From positions 124,001 to 188,000 of the forward strand of contig JAHRFD010000008.1 in NCBI GenBank assembly GCA_020882975.1: 64,000 bases of DNA, given 5' to 3'. The notes below the pieces were generated by a model, which worked only from the letters and a program-made list of their open reading frames with translations, did not search any database and was not told the DNA's origin. A program made the translations under genes and the position numbers. The DNA is from Microcoleus sp. EPA2. GTDB taxonomy: Bacteria; Cyanobacteriota; Cyanobacteriia; Cyanobacteriales; Microcoleaceae. Positions 51,875-60,629 of this stretch are shown in pieces (the stretch's first letter is position 1; each line of letters begins with the position of its first letter).

Positions 51875-54175
51875 ATGCAAAACTCTGTGCCAAAAAACTA
51901 CTTATGGGCTTTAGGTGAAGGGATAAAAGCTTGTAAACCGGGCGATCTAATCGCCGGTCGCTACTTGCTTAAGCGCGAGCGACTTCTGGTAGATACTCAA
52001 CCCGAACAGTTGCCGGAACTTCCCGAAGACATTCCAAACTTTATAACTCCTTATCTGAGACTGTTTGCCTATCAACTGCACGTACCCCAAGTATATGGGA
52101 TGGTATCCTCCAAGGTCAGTAAGCTGTCGGGGGATATCTGGCTGCTGGAAAATTCGCCAATTAACAAGGTCAGCGAATGCTTGATGCCGGAATTGACGGA
52201 CTCCTGGAGAGGGGCCTCGGCCATGCGTCAACTTAATTGGCTGTGGCAAATTGCCCAACTTTGGCAGCCCTGTATTACTCAGGGCGTGGCGGCGACGCTG
52301 TTAACTCCCGAATTGCTACGGGTGGAAGGGCCTGTGGTGCGGTTTCTGGAGTTACAGCCCGATCGCAAACCACCTAATTTGTCGGAGTTAGGAAAATTGT
52401 GGCAGCAGTTGCTGGATGAGGCTCACCCGGCTATCCTCAATTTTTTGGGGGAACTTTGCCGACAAATGATCGCCCGTCAGATTCGCAACGGCGAACAACT
52501 CGTGGCTCAGTTGGATAAGGCTCTGCTAATTTGTGGCAAATGGTACGATCGCACGGTGGAGATTGCCACCGGCACTGATGTGGGGCGATCGCGCGCCCAC
52601 AACGAAGATGCTTGTCACCCCCCCAGTGGTACTGTACTGTCGGTGATACCGGGCTCGGAAGCTTGCGCGATCGTCTGCGATGGTATTGGCGGACAAGATG
52701 GCGGAGAAGTGGCTTCGGAATTGGCAATTTCTGTGCTCCGAAAAAAGTTGCAGCAAGTTGTCCTCCACAAGGATATTTACGAGCCACTGACTCTGATTTC
52801 CAAGCTGGAACGAGCTGCTTGTGCTGCTAATGACGAAATAGCCGATCGTAACGACAGCGAACACCGCCAGGGCCGCCAGCGCATGGGAACTACCCTCGTG
52901 ATGGGTTTAGCCCACGTCCACGAACTTTATGTCGCCCACGTCGGAGACAGTCGGGCTTATTTGATTACTCGCGCTGGCTGCTATCAAGTTACTCTCGATG
53001 ACGATGTGGCTTGTCGCGAGGTGCGTTTGGGCTATGCGCTGTACCGGGACGCTTTGGAACAGGTGGCTGCTGGTGCTCTCATTCAAGCTTTGGGGATTAC
53101 TTCTTCCAACACTCTCCACCCTAGCGTGCAGCGTTTGGTGGTGGATGAGGACTGTGTTTTGCTATTGTGTTCCGATGGTTTGAGCGATAAAGACCGGGTT
53201 GAGGAATGCTGGGAAACGGAGATTTTGCCGATTCTTGACGGTAGCATTAGTGTGGCCTCGGCGCGCGATCGATTGATCGATATTGCTAATACTCGAAATG
53301 GTCATGATAACGTTACCATTGGCTTAATTCACTGTCAGGCACATTTGAAAGACAATACTTTTACAGAACTGTCCATTGCAGTTTTAGAACCGTCGCGGGA
53401 ACCCATTCCTGACACCGAAGATGTGCCCACGGATTTGAACGATCGCACCAATACGGGTGAGGGTAATTCTCAATTAAAAACTGAGTTTGTACAGCTACCA
53501 CAAAAAAGCAAAAGTCTATTCTCGCTGTTGCTGAAAATAGTATTTTTATTAGGTTTGGGGGGAGTATTTGCTTATTTTTTCATCCCTCCGGTAGGTCGAG
53601 CGATCGATGCTGCCGGGGAATCAATGTTTGGGAAACGTGGTGTAATTAATACTAAAAGCAGTCCATCACCAACGGCAACACCCCTCCCCGATCCGATTCA
53701 AGCTTTAGAACAAGGTTCCTTTGTAGAATTTAAAAATTCTGCCGTTTCGGGAACCGAGGGCGATCGCTTGTATTTGCTAAAAAAAATCGGTGATGATATA
53801 AAAGGAACAGTCCCAGCAGGTAGCGTTTTGCAGGTAACAAACAAACAGGTTGCACCAGCCGGTAATTGGCTGGAATTGAAAGTTTGCTCGATTCCTGAAG
53901 TAGTAGCATCTAATTCTCCCAAACCAAAATCAATTAAAGATTTTTCGCGAGTTTTTAAACCAGAAACTAATCCTTCACCTGCTGTTTCTACTCCATCGCC
54001 TTCCCCCACTGTTAAACCAACTGTGGCAGTCCAAATCCCTAAGCTGCAACCGGGGGAAGTGGGATGGATTCAAGAAAAAAATGCCGTGTCTCAGGTAGTC
54101 TCTAACCCAGCCTTAAACTCCAATCAACAGGGAAAATGTCTGGATGCTGATGCCACCAATCCCAATGGTAATTAA
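51875..54175 (+). CDS. PP2C-type Ser/Thr phosphatase with pseudokinase-like N-terminus and SH3-like tail
   Basis: 766 residues. Residues 1-220 resemble a degenerate kinase lobe (GDLIAGRYLLKRERLLVDTQ) without catalytic motifs. The PP2C domain (228-490) has all metal sites: AHNEDAC, VCDGIGGQDGGEVAS, GTTLVMG, HVGDSRAYL, LLLCSDGLSDK and GHDNVTIGLI. One membrane helix (about 550-570) precedes a Ser/Pro/Thr-rich linker and a beta-rich extracytoplasmic C-terminus. So a cytoplasmic phosphatase is tied to an external domain. Its targets are likely proteins phosphorylated by Ser/Thr kinases, such as the FHA ligands at 8837 and 20755 (inference). ATG 51875. Confidence 0.92.
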   Translation: MQNSVPKNYLWALGEGIKACKPGDLIAGRYLLKRERLLVDTQPEQLPELPEDIPNFITPYLRLFAYQLHVPQVYGMVSSKVSKLSGDIWLLENSPINKVSECLMPELTDSWRGASAMRQLNWLWQIAQLWQPCITQGVAATLLTPELLRVEGPVVRFLELQPDRKPPNLSELGKLWQQLLDEAHPAILNFLGELCRQMIARQIRNGEQLVAQLDKALLICGKWYDRTVEIATGTDVGRSRAHNEDACHPPSGTVLSVIPGSEACAIVCDGIGGQDGGEVASELAISVLRKKLQQVVLHKDIYEPLTLISKLERAACAANDEIADRNDSEHRQGRQRMGTTLVMGLAHVHELYVAHVGDSRAYLITRAGCYQVTLDDDVACREVRLGYALYRDALEQVAAGALIQALGITSSNTLHPSVQRLVVDEDCVLLLCSDGLSDKDRVEECWETEILPILDGSISVASARDRLIDIANTRNGHDNVTIGLIHCQAHLKDNTFTELSIAVLEPSREPIPDTEDVPTDLNDRTNTGEGNSQLKTEFVQLPQKSKSLFSLLLKIVFLLGLGGVFAYFFIPPVGRAIDAAGESMFGKRGVINTKSSPSPTATPLPDPIQALEQGSFVEFKNSAVSGTEGDRLYLLKKIGDDIKGTVPAGSVLQVTNKQVAPAGNWLELKVCSIPEVVASNSPKPKSIKDFSRVFKPETNPSPAVSTPSPSPTVKPTVAVQIPKLQPGEVGWIQEKNAVSQVVSNPALNSNQQGKCLDADATNPNGN

Positions 54176-54337
54176 AGTATCAATACTAGATGCTGTCTCA
54201 GGAACTAGAGTAAGTTTTGTAAATAGGAAGATCCCGTTTGCTAAAGATAGAGTAATTTAAGTCAGACACAAACCTCAAATAAAATTTGGGGACCCTCAAC
54301 CCGAAGATTCAACAGTCTCTTGATTTGATCTCAAACT

Positions 54338-55063
54338 ATGACGAAAATCACAGATTATTTCCAGGGAGTTTATGCGGTAAATCTCCCTGAGAGGACAGAC
54401 AGACGCAAACTCATAGTCAACGAATTAGAGGCTGCAGGAATGCCCCTCAAGCCCCATCAGGTTGAAATATTTCCTGCAATCCGCCCCGACGATGCAGGAG
54501 GTTTCCCCAGTATTGGGGCGAGGGGATGCTTTTCTAGTCATGTGGCTATCCTCAAGCGGGCAAAACAGGAGGGTTTGAGCAGTATTCTGATTGTCGAAGA
54601 CGACTTAGAAATTTCACCAGATTTCAGCACAGAGCAAGCTGCCATCGTCGAACAACTGCGTCAGCAAGATTGGGATTTCGTATACTTCGGACACGTCGCC
54701 AAGGTGGGAGAAAAGTCTCCTGTCCCCCTCGTACCCTTTTCTGAGGCGGTGATGACTACTCATTTTTACGGTGTAAACGGCAGGATTTTCGATCGCCTCT
54801 TGGGTTTCCTCGAACAAGTGCAACAGCGACCTCCCGGACATCCCGACGGTGGTCCGATGCACCTCGATGGAGCTTATTCTACTTTCCGAGCTCAAAATCC
54901 CGATGTTGTGACTTTGATTGCTTCTCCCAACCTGGGGTGGCAAAAGAGTTCCCGTAGTGACATCTATCCTAATCCGTGGTTTGACCGTGTGCCGGGGATC
55001 AGGGAATTGGTAGGAGCAGCAAGAACAGCCAAAACATGGCTGAAGCGTCGCCGTTCTAGTTAG
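54338..55063 (+). CDS. Glycosyltransferase family 25
   Basis: 241 residues. GVYAVNLPERTDRRKLIVNEL (nucleotide-sugar region), GARGCFSSHVAILKRA, and the catalytic acidic triad LIVEDDLEISPDF. Family 25 includes LOS/LPS galactosyltransferases and collagen glucosyltransferases; in cyanobacteria it usually acts on cell-surface glycans. ATG 54338, and no operon partner is close. Donor and acceptor unknown. Confidence 0.9.
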   Translation: MTKITDYFQGVYAVNLPERTDRRKLIVNELEAAGMPLKPHQVEIFPAIRPDDAGGFPSIGARGCFSSHVAILKRAKQEGLSSILIVEDDLEISPDFSTEQAAIVEQLRQQDWDFVYFGHVAKVGEKSPVPLVPFSEAVMTTHFYGVNGRIFDRLLGFLEQVQQRPPGHPDGGPMHLDGAYSTFRAQNPDVVTLIASPNLGWQKSSRSDIYPNPWFDRVPGIRELVGAARTAKTWLKRRRSS

Positions 55064-55133
55064 TAGAATTAGACGTGAAAATAGTTAGATGCTCTCCAAT
55101 CTTTGCACAAAATAGGCATCTCCAATAATTATG

Positions 55134-55154
55134 GAACAGGCATCTTGCCTGTTC
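55134..55154. repeat. Palindrome ACAGGCATCTTGCCTGT, copy
   Basis: GAACAGGCATCTTGCCTGTTC is a near-perfect palindrome also present inside the sulfotransferase gene at 61372-61388 and, diverged, at 7141-7157. Confidence 0.8.
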
Positions 55155-55202
55155 AAAGCTTGCTTTTATGAGAGTTTTAATAGCCCGAAAAACTCCTTTG
55201 TA

Positions 55203-55334
55203 ATATCAATTCCGGTTGTATCGTCAGGTGATTTAACCGCGAAGGCGCGTTCCCCGCAGGGGTTCCCGTAGGGTAGGACGCGAAGGAAGAGAAGAGAGAG
55301 TTTAATAATTCCGATGAAGAGAGGATTTTATATA
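55203..55334. repeat. Dispersed repeat family C, copy 3, with a nested GC-rich palindrome
   Basis: Begins ATATCAATTCCGGTTG, contains GGTGATTTAACCGCGAAGG, and ends AATAATTCCGATGAAGAGAG. The interior at 55246-55282 is a GC-rich repeat (CGCGTTCCCCGCAGGGG and GTTCCCGTAGGGTAGG) absent from the other copies, suggesting one repeat inserted in another. The gap 55064-55406 holds otherwise no gene. Confidence 0.7.
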
Positions 55335-55370
55335 AGTCACTCAAATGCTATAAAAAGCTAGCTGTTAAAA

Positions 55371-55396
55371 CCCCGACTTGTTTAGCTAAGTCGGGG
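55371..55396 (-). terminator. Rho-independent-type terminator of the CsgG-like gene
   Basis: On the minus strand CCCCGACTT pairs with AAGTCGGGG across an eight-base loop and is followed by TTTT. It lies directly downstream of the gene ending at 55407. Confidence 0.8.
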
Positions 55397-55406
55397 TCAA
55401 AGAGGC

Positions 55407-56105
55407 CTAACCTAATTTCTTAGATACTTCTGCAAGTTTTGTCACCATTTGTGATACTGCTTTATCCACAGCGGCGCTCAAAAGTGAATCCTCATTACTG
55501 CTGTTGGAATTGCCTCCGATACCCCTGATCGAGATACTAGAATCGCTTTGATCGGCCTCTCCTACTGCTTTGGCGGTGGCCAGAATATCTCCCGAAGCAG
55601 TACCAATTAACCGTGCGTCAATTTGAACTATGGCTTTGGTTTTGGAAGAACCACCGCCGATTCCCATAAAACTGCCGCCGCCGGATTGTTTGTCAACATT
55701 AAACTTGGTAATAGTGCCGATGAGCACGGCATCAACTCCTAATTGTTTGCCAATTTCTGCTGCGGTGCCGGCATCCATTGTACCGCTGCGATTTTGCTGT
55801 TTGAGCACTTGTTCGAGTTTGCTGCGATCGACTACAGTGTAAGTCCCATTGTTCACCAGTTCATTGATTAGCAGTTCGCTGATGCCTTTGGCCGCGCCTA
55901 CTCCTCTGTAGGAGCTATAGTAACTGTTGGTAGTGCCGTAGTCGAAGTCCATGACGACGAGACGCTTTTTAGCAGTAGCTTGGGCTGTTTGGATAGTGGT
56001 GGCTTGGGTAGTGGCGGGCGTGGCGATCGCACTTACACAAAGGCCAGCTAGCATGAGGCTAGCGAGAGAAATGCTGGTCAAGCGAGATATCTGGGTGATT
56101 TTCAT
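55407..56105 (-). CDS. CsgG-like exported lipoprotein-type protein
   Basis: 232 residues with a Sec signal (about 1-28, SLASLMLAGLCVSAIA; a Cys is inside the hydrophobic stretch, so a lipobox is uncertain). The body is the CsgG/curli assembly domain: KRLVVMDFDYGTT, GVGAAKGISELLINELVNNG, YTVVDRSKLEQVLKQQ, and IGKQLGVDAVLIGTITKF. A Gly/Ser-rich loop (GGGSFMGIGGGSSK) is inserted. CsgG forms an outer-membrane secretion pore in curli systems; cyanobacterial single-gene members have no partner curli genes. ATG 56105. Confidence 0.88.
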   Translation of the reverse strand: MKITQISRLTSISLASLMLAGLCVSAIATPATTQATTIQTAQATAKKRLVVMDFDYGTTNSYYSSYRGVGAAKGISELLINELVNNGTYTVVDRSKLEQVLKQQNRSGTMDAGTAAEIGKQLGVDAVLIGTITKFNVDKQSGGGSFMGIGGGSSKTKAIVQIDARLIGTASGDILATAKAVGEADQSDSSISIRGIGGNSNSSNEDSLLSAAVDKAVSQMVTKLAEVSKKLG

Positions 56106-56181
56106 AAATTCTTCTCACACTTGTTTTGTTCCGATTCTAGAATACTTCACGGAACAGACCGATGTCAGGCAATTTGAGATT

Positions 56182-56547
56182 CTAGCTTTCAGCCTCCATA
56201 AAACCCATCAACCAATTAGCCATCGTCGCCCTCCGAGTCTGTCTCGGTCCGAATTCCCCAATTTTATAGCCTTGAAAGCCCAATTTTTCCTTCAATAACT
56301 GCTTGTTTTCTGGCAGGATCGATCGAGTCAATTTCACCGTTGCGGGTCTAGAATCGATAAAATCCGGCGGTTGTGGATACTCTGTGCGCCACTCCGGGGC
56401 CACATTTTCACTGTTCCACAGCCCAGTCTCTGCATCCCAACCGTAGCCTAAATATTGCCAAACTAAGCGATTGACAGCAGCATCGTCGATTTCTTCGTTG
56501 AGGATAGCCCAAATAGTTTCGTGATTGATAGGTGGCAATTCAGACAT
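56182..56547 (-). CDS. DUF1823 family protein
   Basis: 121 residues. Sequence pattern LPPINHETIWAILNEEIDD, AAVNRLVWQYLGYGWD and the C-terminal FGPRQTRRATMANWLM are diagnostic for DUF1823, a small family of cyanobacteria and plants. No function is established. ATG 56547, followed upstream by a palindromic GGGGAGGG repeat. Confidence 0.85.
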   Translation of the reverse strand: MSELPPINHETIWAILNEEIDDAAVNRLVWQYLGYGWDAETGLWNSENVAPEWRTEYPQPPDFIDSRPATVKLTRSILPENKQLLKEKLGFQGYKIGEFGPRQTRRATMANWLMGFMEAES

Positions 56548-56581
56548 ATGGCAATCCTAAATCATTTGTGAATGTCTTACT

Positions 56582-56604
56582 CCCTCCCCTTACTAAGGGG
56601 AGGG
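56582..56604. repeat. CCCTCCCCTTA palindrome
   Basis: CCCTCCCCTTA and TAAGGGGAGGG are separated by one base. Located between the DUF1823 gene and the GAPDH gene; may act as a 3' stem for gap (minus strand) but has no T-run. Confidence 0.8.
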
Positions 56605-56741
56605 TTGGGGTGGGGTAAAAAGATTTACGACTCCTGCAAGGATTTCTATATCTAAAGATGGAAGAAGGAAGATAGAAAATGGAAAAAATCTGCTTGTGGG
56701 GTGCGCCGGAGAACCCCCCCAGAATGCTACCCCACAAAAAA

Positions 56742-57776
<1,035 letters not shown>

Positions 57777-57898
57777 TTAAACTCCTCTGCAAAATATCGC
57801 TATCTCGATCGCAACTTGTGCGTTAAAATTTACCACGGCAACTCATTTGTCCAACTTAATCTTTTTTATATCTTAAGAATTATGAATTTTCTTGCGCC

Positions 57899-58057
57899 CA
57901 GGGAATTGGGAATTGGGAATTGGGAATTGTTGACAGTTGACTGTTGACTGTTGATAGTTAACTGTTAACTGTTGGCGACTACTAACAACTGACTACTACC
58001 AATGCCCCATGCCCTATGCCCCATGCCCTATGCCCAATTCCCAATTCCCAATTCCCA
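57899..58057. repeat. Low-complexity inverted repeat between sbtB and gap1
   Basis: Four GGGAATT units (57900-57930) at one side and CCCAATT units (58033-58056) at the other form inverted arms. Between them are TTGACTGTTGA direct repeats and CCCTATGCCCCATG repeats. No gene. Resembles the blocks at 6905 and 13882. Confidence 0.85.
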
Positions 58058-58060
58058 AAA

Positions 58061-58372
58061 CTACCCAACACACCTAGTAATTAGCAATTCCACCGCATCC
58101 GAAATAAAGCACGACCCACCAAACTTATTCAGAACCGGTCTAATGTTTTCTGCGACTGCTGATACTTGATCTGGAGAACAAAAAGCCAGCACATAAATGT
58201 TATCCAGCGTCGTCATTGATGAATCGCGGGAAACATGATCCCTGGTGCTTTTTCCTGCGACATCACGAATCACCGAATAACCAGGCACTCCTGCCTTATC
58301 TAAGCCATCTAAAATCTTTCCCAGCTCCACTGAATGAGCTATGATTTCTATTCTTTTAACTGAATCCATCAT
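58061..58372 (-). CDS. sbtB: P-II-like regulatory protein SbtB, without R-loop
   Basis: 103 residues. Ferredoxin-like P-II core: KRIEIIAHSVELGKILDGLDKAGVPGYSVIRDV, T-loop (GKSTRDHVSRDSSMTT) and C-terminal FGGSCFISDAVELL. It ends at RCVG and lacks the CGPxGC R-loop found at the C-terminus of Synechocystis SbtB. SbtB binds SbtA and gates bicarbonate uptake in response to adenine nucleotides (AMP, cAMP). It follows sbtA by one base, and the sbtB ribosome-binding GGAGG (58377-58381) lies within the last codons of sbtA, so translation is coupled. Confidence 0.93.
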   Translation of the reverse strand: MMDSVKRIEIIAHSVELGKILDGLDKAGVPGYSVIRDVAGKSTRDHVSRDSSMTTLDNIYVLAFCSPDQVSAVAENIRPVLNKFGGSCFISDAVELLITRCVG

Positions 58373-58373
58373 C

Positions 58374-59345
58374 TCACCTCCAAAATATATTGATTACATA
58401 TAGATACATGGGAATACCTACAATGATATTAAACGGAAACGTCACTGCTAAAGCCGTTGAAATATAAAGACTTGGGTTAGCTTCGGGAACAGTTAGCCGC
58501 ATCGCCGCAGGAACTGCTATATAAGAAGCACTGGCGCACAATACCGAAAACAGCAAAGCATCTCCTTGTGGCATTCCAATTAATTTCGCTATTAGCAAAC
58601 CAATTACTGCATTTACTATAGGAATTAGGATGGCAAAGCCGATCAGAAAAATTCCTGCTTCTTGCAAATCTTTAATTCTGCTGGCGGCGACGAGTCCCAT
58701 GTCCAACAAGAAAAAAGTCAGAACGCCGTAAAACAAATCTTGGGTAAAAGGACTCAGCACTTGCCAACCATGTTCTCCTGTCAGTATACCCATAATTAGG
58801 CTACCGATGAGCAGAAATACAGAGCTATTCAGGAAGGATTCTTGCAGCACTTCTGGCCAAACTATTTCGCGTTTTCCTTCTTCCCCGCCGAATACGCTAA
58901 CGAGAATGAGACCGACGATAATTGCTGGGGATTCCATTAATGCTAGGGCTGCTACCATGTAGCCGTTAAAGTCAATTCCCAGTTCTTTGAGAAAAGAAGT
59001 GGCGGTGATAAATGTTACCGCACTGATGGAACCATAGGTAGCTGCTATCGCAGCAGCATTGTAAGAATCTAGTTTGATTCTCAGTATAAAGAAAGTATAA
59101 ACTGGCACAAGTGCTGACATCAATATCGCTGCTAGAATTGTCAGTGCAACTTGCTGGTCGATGCCACTTTTTGCCAGTTCAACTCCGCCCTTAAATCCGA
59201 TCGCAAACAGTAAGTACAATGAAAATAGTTTGGGGATTGGTGCTGGAATTTCTAAATCAGATTTGAGAAAAACTGCCAGCAGTCCCATAAAAAAAGCTAA
59301 TACGGGTGGATTTAAGATATTGGATGATACGAGACTTAAATCCAC
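58374..59345 (-). CDS. sbtA: Sodium-dependent bicarbonate transporter SbtA
   Basis: 323 residues, ten predicted membrane helices in two inverted halves. Conserved features: FAIGFKGGVELAKSG near residue 50, TYGSISAVTF, the cytoplasmic loop VFGGEEGKREI between helices 5 and 6 that contacts SbtB, and SYIAVPAAMRL. SbtA takes up bicarbonate with Na+ as part of the carbon-concentrating mechanism and is typically induced by low CO2. The gene is shorter than the Synechocystis protein (about 374) because the central loop is short. ATG 59345. Confidence 0.95.
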   Translation of the reverse strand: MDLSLVSSNILNPPVLAFFMGLLAVFLKSDLEIPAPIPKLFSLYLLFAIGFKGGVELAKSGIDQQVALTILAAILMSALVPVYTFFILRIKLDSYNAAAIAATYGSISAVTFITATSFLKELGIDFNGYMVAALALMESPAIIVGLILVSVFGGEEGKREIVWPEVLQESFLNSSVFLLIGSLIMGILTGEHGWQVLSPFTQDLFYGVLTFFLLDMGLVAASRIKDLQEAGIFLIGFAILIPIVNAVIGLLIAKLIGMPQGDALLFSVLCASASYIAVPAAMRLTVPEANPSLYISTALAVTFPFNIIVGIPMYLYVINIFWR

Positions 59346-59531
59346 GATCGGTTACTCCCATGTCTGGTTTTTTATCTTACTTCACAGGTAATTGTGACAC
59401 GAGAATGGATCGATCGGGCGATCGATCTTATTTTTGTGACTATGGCACTGTTGAACCCAAACCTCGCCCAAAAGGGGCAAGACATCTCCCTCCCCCTTCC
59501 CTTCCTAGGGAAGGGACTTAGGTATTGTTTC

Positions 59532-60266
59532 CTAACCAGCAGCCAAATAAGATTCTAGGGCTTCGGAGCCACCAATCAATTTGCCATCAATAAATACTTG
59601 TGGCACTGTGGTGGCCCCAGTTACGGCACGGAGCGATCGAGTTGTGATATCTTGACCCAAAACGATTTCTTCATAATCCAAGCCCTTTTCAGTCAGCATT
59701 GCCTTAGCGCGGGCGCAGAAGGGACAGCCGACTTTGGTGAACAAAGATACAACTTTGGGCTTAGCCGCTGCGGAGTTGATGTAGTGAAGCATCGTATCAG
59801 CATCCGACACCTTGAAAGGGTCCCCAGGCTCTTCCGGCTCAATAAACATTTTTTCTATTAAGCCATCTTTCACTAGCATAGAATAGCGCCAAGACCGCTT
59901 ACCAAAACCTAAATCTGTTTTGTCTACCAGCATTCCCATGCCTTCAGAAAATTCGCCGTTACCGTCGGGAATTAAGGTAACATTCTCCGCCTCTTGGTCT
60001 TTTGCCCATTCGTTCATCACAAACCCATCATTGACGGAAATGCAAACAATTTCATCTACACCATTGGCTTTGAAAGTTTTTGCTAATTCGTTGTAACCGG
60101 GGAGGTGCGTTGACGAACAAGTGGGAGTAAATGCTCCCGGTAGCGAAAATACTACTACGGTTTTGCCTCCAAACAAATCAGCGGTGGTGACATCAACCCA
60201 CTCGTTATCTTTGCGGGTGCGAAAGGTGACATTGGGTACTCTTTGACCTTCTTTGTTCGGCAGCAT
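59532..60266 (-). CDS. Hybrid peroxiredoxin (Prx5)-glutaredoxin
   Basis: 244 residues from ATG 60266, preceded by GAAGGA; a start at 60323 adds 19 residues with no ribosome site. Residues 1-165 are type 5 peroxiredoxin with peroxidatic Cys50 (GAFTPTCSS) and the Arg of KRSWRYSM. Residues 170-244 are a glutaredoxin with CPFC (181-184), TVPQVFIDG and GGSEAL. The glutaredoxin domain can pass electrons from glutathione to the peroxidase, making a self-contained peroxide reductase. The 363 bases before it separate it from the sulfotransferase gene. Confidence 0.93.
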   Translation of the reverse strand: MLPNKEGQRVPNVTFRTRKDNEWVDVTTADLFGGKTVVVFSLPGAFTPTCSSTHLPGYNELAKTFKANGVDEIVCISVNDGFVMNEWAKDQEAENVTLIPDGNGEFSEGMGMLVDKTDLGFGKRSWRYSMLVKDGLIEKMFIEPEEPGDPFKVSDADTMLHYINSAAAKPKVVSLFTKVGCPFCARAKAMLTEKGLDYEEIVLGQDITTRSLRAVTGATTVPQVFIDGKLIGGSEALESYLAAG

Positions 60267-60401
60267 GATTTTGAATCCTTCGGTATTTGGGTTAAATTCA
60301 CTTGCTCCTCTAATCGTACTCATAACGAGTATGACTTGTCAATGGGGAGAGTGGAAGAGGGGGAGAGAGGGAGAGGGGGAGCTACCAATGCCCAATGCCC
60401 C

Positions 60402-60598
60402 ATTGGTGTCAACTTAAGCTCAAATCCAGTCAGAGATTGCTGTTTGACTATTAAATCCAGATCCCCCCTAGCCCCCCTTAAGAAGGGGGGAACAAGATTC
60501 CGATCAAAGTCCCCCTTCTTAAGGGGGATGCGAGGGGGATCTAGACTTGGCGTAAAAGCGAGAGATACCAAAGCTTTCAGGCTTAAGTTGACACTAAT
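60402..60598. mobile_element. MITE-like element, family B, copy 2, with nested palindrome
   Basis: Ends ATTGGTGTCAACTTAAGC (60402-60419) and GCTTAAGTTGACACTAAT (60581-60598) are 18-bp inverted repeats with one mismatch. The interior is a ~85-bp imperfect palindrome: AGATCCCCCTAGCCCCCC (from about 60460) against its complement near 60515-60542, both with CTTAAGAAGGGGG arms. The ends match those of copy 1 at 49778-49951. No protein. Confidence 0.8.
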
Positions 60599-60629
60599 GC
60601 CCGATGCCCCATGCCCGATGCCCGATGCC

